Source of the DNA: Ardenticatenaceae bacterium
Lineage (GTDB): Bacteria > Chloroflexota > Anaerolineae > Promineifilales > Promineifilaceae
Assembly (NCBI GenBank): GCA_020634565.1
Contig: JACKBN010000010.1
Location: 154,012-218,011, forward strand
DNA: 64,000 nt
Direction: 5' to 3'
The translations under genes were made by a program, and so were the position numbers. Positions 60,587 through 64,000 of this stretch are shown piece after piece (within the stretch, counting starts at the first letter, position 1; every line of letters starts with the position of its first letter). Below the pieces are notes generated by a model that did no database searches, had not been told where the DNA came from, and saw only the letters and a program-made list of their open reading frames with translations.

Positions 60587-61060
60587 TCAAGCCTTAATCA
60601 TTCCCCCATGATAAACAAGCTCATACACCGTTACGCCCGCGCGGGTAATCCACTCTTTGCCGGTGAAAGATTGCAGGTCGCCCTGGCTGGTGTCTGTGTA
60701 GCTGAATGCGCCGACGGTGTGGGTGAAGCCGCCCAAAAAGCGGCCTTCTTCGTACAGTTTTGACAAGCTTTGTTTGATGATTTGCCCGGCCTGAACGGCC
60801 GTAATCTGGTCTGGTGTTAGAATACGGCCGTAATAATTCATGGCCCAAATGGGTTCCTCGTGCTCGTAAACCACCTCCTGCCCAATGAAATCCGTGCCGC
60901 CAAAATAGCTGTCCAGGTAGGAAAACTCCCCGGCGTGAAAAGCCAAATCGTGCGAATTTGGGCGACTCGGCTCCGCGTTTTGCCCATCTCCTACATAGGT
61001 GGCGGCCTTTGCCTGTACAATAAATTGATTGAGTTTTTGCAATGAACTGGTGGATGCCAT
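60587..61060 (-). CDS. DUF5680-domain protein
   Basis: The ATG at 61060 is chosen because AAGGAGAGG lies just upstream on the minus strand. The 157-residue protein matches DUF5680: LNQFIVQAKAATYVGDGQ, HDLAFHAGEFSYLDSYFGGT, DFIGQEVVYEHEEPIWAMNY and YGRILTPDQI. It is a small cytosolic protein whose function is unknown. It stands alone; the downstream side is the end of the DUF6602 gene. Confidence 0.85.
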   Translation of the reverse strand: MASTSSLQKLNQFIVQAKAATYVGDGQNAEPSRPNSHDLAFHAGEFSYLDSYFGGTDFIGQEVVYEHEEPIWAMNYYGRILTPDQITAVQAGQIIKQSLSKLYEEGRFLGGFTHTVGAFSYTDTSQGDLQSFTGKEWITRAGVTVYELVYHGGMIKA

Positions 61061-61084
61061 TTTGCCTCTCCTTACTGAATGTGG

Positions 61085-61103
61085 GTCGGATTGCCAATCC
61101 GAC
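61085..61103. repeat. Short inverted repeat GTCGGATT
   Basis: GTCGGATT (61085-61092) pairs with AATCCGAC (61096-61103) over a 3-base loop. It lies upstream of the DUF5680 gene. Confidence 0.6.
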
Positions 61104-61214
61104 TTACGCTGGTTATTCATGGCCAATATGCAAGCAGTATCCGCCTAATTGATGACATGTTGTGTCATAAAATTCGCTGTGTGCGCGCTAACGCAAAAAA
61201 TATGAGGTTTGGAC

Positions 61215-61847
61215 ATGCAAATTTATCTTGAACTGCTCGGCTATCTAGCATCGGTGCTGGTGGCAATTTCGCTGATGATGAGCTCGGTGCTGAAGCTGCG
61301 GCTGATCAACCTGGTGGGGGCGATTGCCTTTTTCATCTACGGCTTGCTGATTGGCGCATATCCAATTGCGGCCGTGAATGCCGTCATCATTGTGGTGAAT
61401 CTTTACTTTCTGTATCGTATTTTTAGCAGCAAGGAATATTTCAAGCTGCTGGAGGTGAGCAGCGGTTCCGCTTACCTGCAGTACTTCCTCGATTTTTACA
61501 AGGCGGAAATTGAGAAATTTATTCCCGATTATCGCTTTGCGCCCAGCGAGAAGCAGCTCATCATCTTTGTGCTGCGCGACATGGTTCCGGCGGGGCTGTT
61601 TATTGGCGAACCGCAGGAAAATGGGGAGTTTCGCGTCTTTTTGGACTTTGTCATTCCTTCCTACCGCGACTTCAAGATTGGCAAATATTTGTATGAACAG
61701 TCCCGATTTTTCCGGCAGCATGGCATTCGCAAGCTGATGAGCACGCCGCACAACAATGTGCACGCCAGCTACCTTAAGCGCATGGGCTTCCAGCCGGAAA
61801 CAGACGAGGCTGGCAACGCGGTGTGCAGCCTGACGATTCCGGTTTGA
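61215..61847 (+). CDS. YgjV-like membrane domain fused to a GNAT-like domain
   Basis: The N-terminal 75 residues hold three membrane segments (YLELLGYLASVLVAISLMMS; LINLVGAIAFFIYGLLIG; PIAAVNAVIIVVNLYFLYRI) like YgjV-type proteins. The C-terminal part, about residues 85-205, has a GNAT acetyltransferase look: LIIFVLRDMVPAGLFIGEPQ, FLDFVIPSYRDFKIGKYLYE and STPHNNVHASYLKRMGFQPE. The last stretch is the usual end of the fold. This fusion is not one I can name. It precedes another GNAT gene by 12 bases, so the two are co-transcribed. Confidence 0.7.
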   Translation: MQIYLELLGYLASVLVAISLMMSSVLKLRLINLVGAIAFFIYGLLIGAYPIAAVNAVIIVVNLYFLYRIFSSKEYFKLLEVSSGSAYLQYFLDFYKAEIEKFIPDYRFAPSEKQLIIFVLRDMVPAGLFIGEPQENGEFRVFLDFVIPSYRDFKIGKYLYEQSRFFRQHGIRKLMSTPHNNVHASYLKRMGFQPETDEAGNAVCSLTIPV

Positions 61848-61859
61848 GCCGGTTGAAAG

Positions 61860-62435
61860 ATGGAAATATTGCTAGAAACGGAACGTTTGCGTTTGCGCCG
61901 CTTTACGCTGGCCGATGCGGACCATCTTTTTGTGCTGGATAACGACCCAGAGGTGATGCGCTACCTCAACGGGGGTGTGCCGACGCCGCGCCATGTGGTT
62001 GAGGAGGCGATTTTGCCTGGGTTTATGCAGGTGGATCCGGCTCGACCAGCGTTTGGATTTTGGGCGGCAGAGTTGAAGGCGACGGCCGAATTTGTGGGCT
62101 GGTTTAGTTTACGGCCGTTGCCCGAAAACCTTCATCATGCCGCCCTGGGCTACCGGCTGGTGCGCGCCTTTTGGGGGCGCGGACTGGCCAGCGAAGGCGT
62201 GCGGGCGCTCATCCACAAAGGGTTTACGGAATTGGGTCTGGCACGCGTGGTGGCGACGACGTATGAGCATAATCTGGCCTCGCGCCGCGTGATGGAGAAG
62301 GTGGGCATGTCGCTGGTGCGCCGCTTCCGGCTTACCGTTGAGGATTTGCAGGAGACGGATACGTTTCATACAGACGAGGTGGAACTGTGGGATGGGGATG
62401 ACGTGGAGTACGCAACAGATAGTTATGTTAACTAA
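61860..62435 (+). CDS. RimJ/RimL-type GNAT N-acetyltransferase
   Basis: The 191-residue protein has ETERLRLRRFTLADADHLFV, ALGYRLVRAFWGRGLASEGV (acetyl-CoA loop) and ARVVATTYEHNLASRRVMEK with VGMSL, the signature of RimJ/RimL-type acetyltransferases (Acetyltransf_3). The substrate may be a protein N-terminus or a small molecule. It follows the membrane-GNAT gene and precedes an SRPBCC gene by 11 bases. Confidence 0.9.
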   Translation: MEILLETERLRLRRFTLADADHLFVLDNDPEVMRYLNGGVPTPRHVVEEAILPGFMQVDPARPAFGFWAAELKATAEFVGWFSLRPLPENLHHAALGYRLVRAFWGRGLASEGVRALIHKGFTELGLARVVATTYEHNLASRRVMEKVGMSLVRRFRLTVEDLQETDTFHTDEVELWDGDDVEYATDSYVN

Positions 62436-62446
62436 AGGGGTGGTTT

Positions 62447-62899
62447 ATGAACACAGTTATGCATACCAAATCATTTGAGATCGCTGTGCCCGTGGCGCAG
62501 CTTTTTCCGCTGTTTAGCCCAGAAGGGGAGAAATTGTGGGTGCCCGGTTGGGATTATCAAAATGTAATGGGCACGACTGAACTGAGTGAGGATTATGTGT
62601 TTGTCACGAAAGCACATGATCACAGCAGCGAAACGGCCGTATGGATTGTGAAAAAGTACGAGCCAGCCAACTATTACATACAGTTCTACCGGGTGGAAGC
62701 GGGGGAAAAGGTGGGCATCGTCACTGTTGACTGCACAAAACTTGCTCCCGCAGAAACGAGGGTGGCCGTCACCTACGAATATGTGGCGCTTTCGACCGCG
62801 GGAGAGAACTTTATTGAAGGATTTACGGCCGAATTTTACAGAACGTTTATCGATGAGTGGGAAACGCTGCTGCTGAAATATTTTGGTCTCATTGCCTAG
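62447..62899 (+). CDS. SRPBCC-like protein
   Basis: The 150-residue protein has the helix-grip pattern: TKSFEIAVPVAQLFPLFSPE, GEKLWVPGWDYQ, a beta meander (TAVWIVKKYEPANYYIQFYR; TRVAVTYEYVAL) and a long C-terminal helix (GFTAEFYRTFIDEWETLLLK). SRPBCC domains bind hydrophobic ligands; none is predicted. It ends at a shared terminator with the convergent hsp20. Confidence 0.85.
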   Translation: MNTVMHTKSFEIAVPVAQLFPLFSPEGEKLWVPGWDYQNVMGTTELSEDYVFVTKAHDHSSETAVWIVKKYEPANYYIQFYRVEAGEKVGIVTVDCTKLAPAETRVAVTYEYVALSTAGENFIEGFTAEFYRTFIDEWETLLLKYFGLIA

Positions 62900-62923
62900 T
62901 GCTGAATCAAATGGGGGGAAAAT

Positions 62924-62958
62924 AAAAAGCGCCACACAAACGTGCGGCGCTTTTTTTC
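62924..62958. terminator. Bidirectional terminator
   Basis: AAAAAGCGCCACAC pairs with GTGCGGCGCTTTTTTT around an AAAC loop. The A run on the left and the T run on the right suit termination of both convergent genes. Confidence 0.85.
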
Positions 62959-62976
62959 ACTGTGTGAAGGGATAGT

Positions 62977-63402
62977 TTAGTTCGCGCTAATCGTGATGCG
63001 TTTTGGTTTTACGGCTTCCGCTTTGGGTACGTTCAGGCTGAGAATGCCGTTGGTGTAGGTTGCTTCTACGGCATCGCCGTTAACGGCCATGGGGAAGCGG
63101 ATGCTGCGACTAAAGCTGCCAAAGCGGCGCTCACGCAGGTGATATTTAGCATCTTCCACTTCTTCGTCGCGCTTGATTTCGCCTTTGAGCATCAAAACGT
63201 CATCTTCCAGGGTAATTTCCAGATCTTCAACGTTGATGCCCGGAATGGTGGCTTCGACGAGATAGCTATCTTCGGTTTCAGCTACGTCCAAAGCAACATT
63301 CCACTCAGAGGCGGTACGGGCGTACGGCCGTTCAAACAAGCGATCAAATTCATTCATTAAGCTTACGGGATTCACGGGGGTCCAACGAACTACTTTTGTC
63401 AT
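62977..63402 (-). CDS. Hsp20/alpha-crystallin small heat-shock protein
   Basis: The ATG at 63402 follows AAGGAG on the minus strand; the GTG at 63411 overlaps that site and is rejected. The 141-residue protein has the alpha-crystallin domain: WNVALDVAETEDSYLVEATI, PGINVEDLEITLEDDVLMLK, GEIKRDEEVEDAKYHLRERR and FGSFSRSIRFP. The A-x-x-x-G-I/V-L-type motif is YTNGILSLNVPKAEAVKPK. It acts in the cytoplasm as an ATP-independent holdase. No CIRCE element is seen upstream. Confidence 0.95.
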   Translation of the reverse strand: MTKVVRWTPVNPVSLMNEFDRLFERPYARTASEWNVALDVAETEDSYLVEATIPGINVEDLEITLEDDVLMLKGEIKRDEEVEDAKYHLRERRFGSFSRSIRFPMAVNGDAVEATYTNGILSLNVPKAEAVKPKRITISAN

Positions 63403-63715
63403 CTTACACACTCCTTACGTTTCTTTTCTTGTGCTTTTATTTTTTGGTTTCGGGCGATGACAGCGATTCTAAGGTGAGTTTATTACTTGCTAAAAAATGA
63501 ACCGCTGTCACCTGCACCGTTGTTTTTATCGTTACGAAAAGCATTTTCCGCCAGAAACGTAAGAAAAATATATGCGCCATGTTAGAAGTTCGTCGGAGAA
63601 ATATAGAAATTGTGTTAACGCTAGAATTTACACAGATTGGACCAATTTTGACTCAGAATAGTCAGTGGGTTTTGTCCTGAAATTGGTCCAATCTTTTAGC
63701 GGGGATGACGCTCTT
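63403..63715. other. Gene-free stretch with inverted repeat
   Basis: The 313 bases upstream of hsp20 hold the repeat copy at 63634-63694 and a GACAGCG / CGCTGTC inverted pair around 63463-63520, close enough to hsp20 to be regulatory. I see no coding potential or RNA gene here. Confidence 0.5.
63634..63694. repeat. Inverted repeat family A, copy 3
   Basis: Perfect 15-base arms AGATTGGACCAATTT (63634-63648) and AAATTGGTCCAATCT (63680-63694) enclose a 31-base loop. The arms are identical to those of copy 1, 47 kb away; the loop GAATAGTCAGTGGGTTTTGT is diverged. It lies 21 bases beyond the end of the deacetylase gene. Confidence 0.9.
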
Positions 63716-64000
63716 TTACTCTTCCCAGGGCAGAATGAGGTTCACCAGGTCTGCAAACTCGCCCAGCGGCGTGTTGTAGCGAATGCGCAGCCGCGGCCAT
63801 TCATACCGGTTGTTGAAGCCTTGTTCTGCCGCGGCATAGGTGGTCACGGCACCCCAAAAGTCTAGATGGGCCATCATGGCCAGCACATTGTCATCGTAGC
63901 GGCCTGAGGGATAGGCAAAATAGCGTGGCGTGTAGCCGATGTGGTAGGCGAGCGTTTCCTGCGGCCCCAAAATTTCCCAAATGAGATAATCGTTGTCGCG
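63716..64000 (-). CDS. Polysaccharide deacetylase, C-terminal part only
   Basis: The frame is open to the window edge on the minus strand, so only the last 94 residues are seen. They include DNDYLIWEI, TPRYFAYPSGRYDDNVLAMM and a closing WPRLRIRYNTPLGEFADLVN, the end of a carbohydrate esterase 4 (NodB-like) domain. The catalytic His and Asp motifs lie outside the window. Such enzymes remove acetyl groups from GlcNAc polymers in the envelope. Confidence 0.85.
   Translation of the reverse strand, partial: RDNDYLIWEILGPQETLAYHIGYTPRYFAYPSGRYDDNVLAMMAHLDFWGAVTTYAAAEQGFNNRYEWPRLRIRYNTPLGEFADLVNLILPWEE

Larger units (their letters stand above)
1..64000. repeat. Dispersed over-represented palindrome ACGGCCGT
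   Basis: By eye I count about 100 perfect ACGGCCGT octamers, most as AACGGCCGT or TACGGCCGT, in genes and gaps on both strands; about one is expected by chance in 64 kb. In coding regions it often reads Thr-Ala-Val or Asn-Gly-Arg. None was seen from about 12.2 to 16.2 kb or from 59.0 to 60.7 kb. Confidence 0.85.

Noticed and set aside
63403..63660. CIRCE or ROSE-type heat-shock element before hsp20
   Set aside because: No TTAGCACTC/GAGTGCTAA pair and no clear ROSE-like structure could be read.

Overview
The window looks like a chromosomal segment of a Chloroflexota bacterium, probably of the Anaerolineae / Ardenticatenia type. That placement is an inference. It rests on the mix of many TPR, STAND and WD40 proteins, Thr-Pro-rich secreted proteins, a secreted protein ending in an LPLV-type tail, a CcmE-CcmF cytochrome c maturation cluster, PTPS-related and DUF3048 proteins, and a strikingly over-represented octamer palindrome, ACGGCCGT (about 100 perfect copies by eye). 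There is no rRNA and no CRISPR array; one tRNA-Leu(CAA) is present.

Layout. 0-5.5 kb: the end of a DUF47/PhoU-like gene, then a minus-strand operon for a MacB-type ABC exporter with a secreted CARDB/IPT protein and a Yip1 membrane protein. 5.7-12.3 kb: a TPR hybrid histidine kinase, a radical SAM protein and a secreted beta-helix protein. 12.4-15.9 kb: an nSTAND-WD40 gene broken by at least six one-base indels inside near-identical WD40 repeats. 16.1-18.7 kb: a redox cluster of two small envelope proteins, ApbE and a ferric-reductase-like membrane protein. 18.8-22.1 kb: lipoprotein and membrane proteins. 22.2-30.1 kb: tRNA-Leu, an ECF sigma factor with its anti-sigma, Nudix, MutL, an MgtC/DUF4010 membrane protein, YgfZ and a DinB-like protein. 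30.4-37.2 kb: the cytochrome c maturation cluster (ccmE, F, H, G and an I-like gene) with a c-type cytochrome. 37.3-49.2 kb: a membrane-tethered LuxR-kelch protein, a TPR protein, glycosyltransferases, LysM and other surface proteins, DoxX and a giant PTPS-related membrane protein. 49.3-51.6 kb: Bcp and small genes.

51.8-59.0 kb: the most unusual region, four consecutive genes for different P-loop ATPases, the last a 1,132-residue STAND-TPR protein, with a divergent tandem-HTH XRE regulator. This is the best candidate for an undescribed multi-ATPase signalling or conflict system. 59.05-60.5 kb: a small AT-richer island with a BrnT/BrnA toxin-antitoxin pair and a frameshifted DUF6602 nuclease-like gene. 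60.6-64 kb: DUF5680, a membrane-GNAT fusion, GNAT, SRPBCC, Hsp20 and the C-terminal end of a polysaccharide deacetylase cut by the window edge.

Many intergenic gaps carry self-complementary elements built from short, iterated words that differ from gap to gap. Three copies of a separate inverted repeat (AGATTGGACCAATTT arms) lie at 16.05, 16.87 and 63.63 kb.
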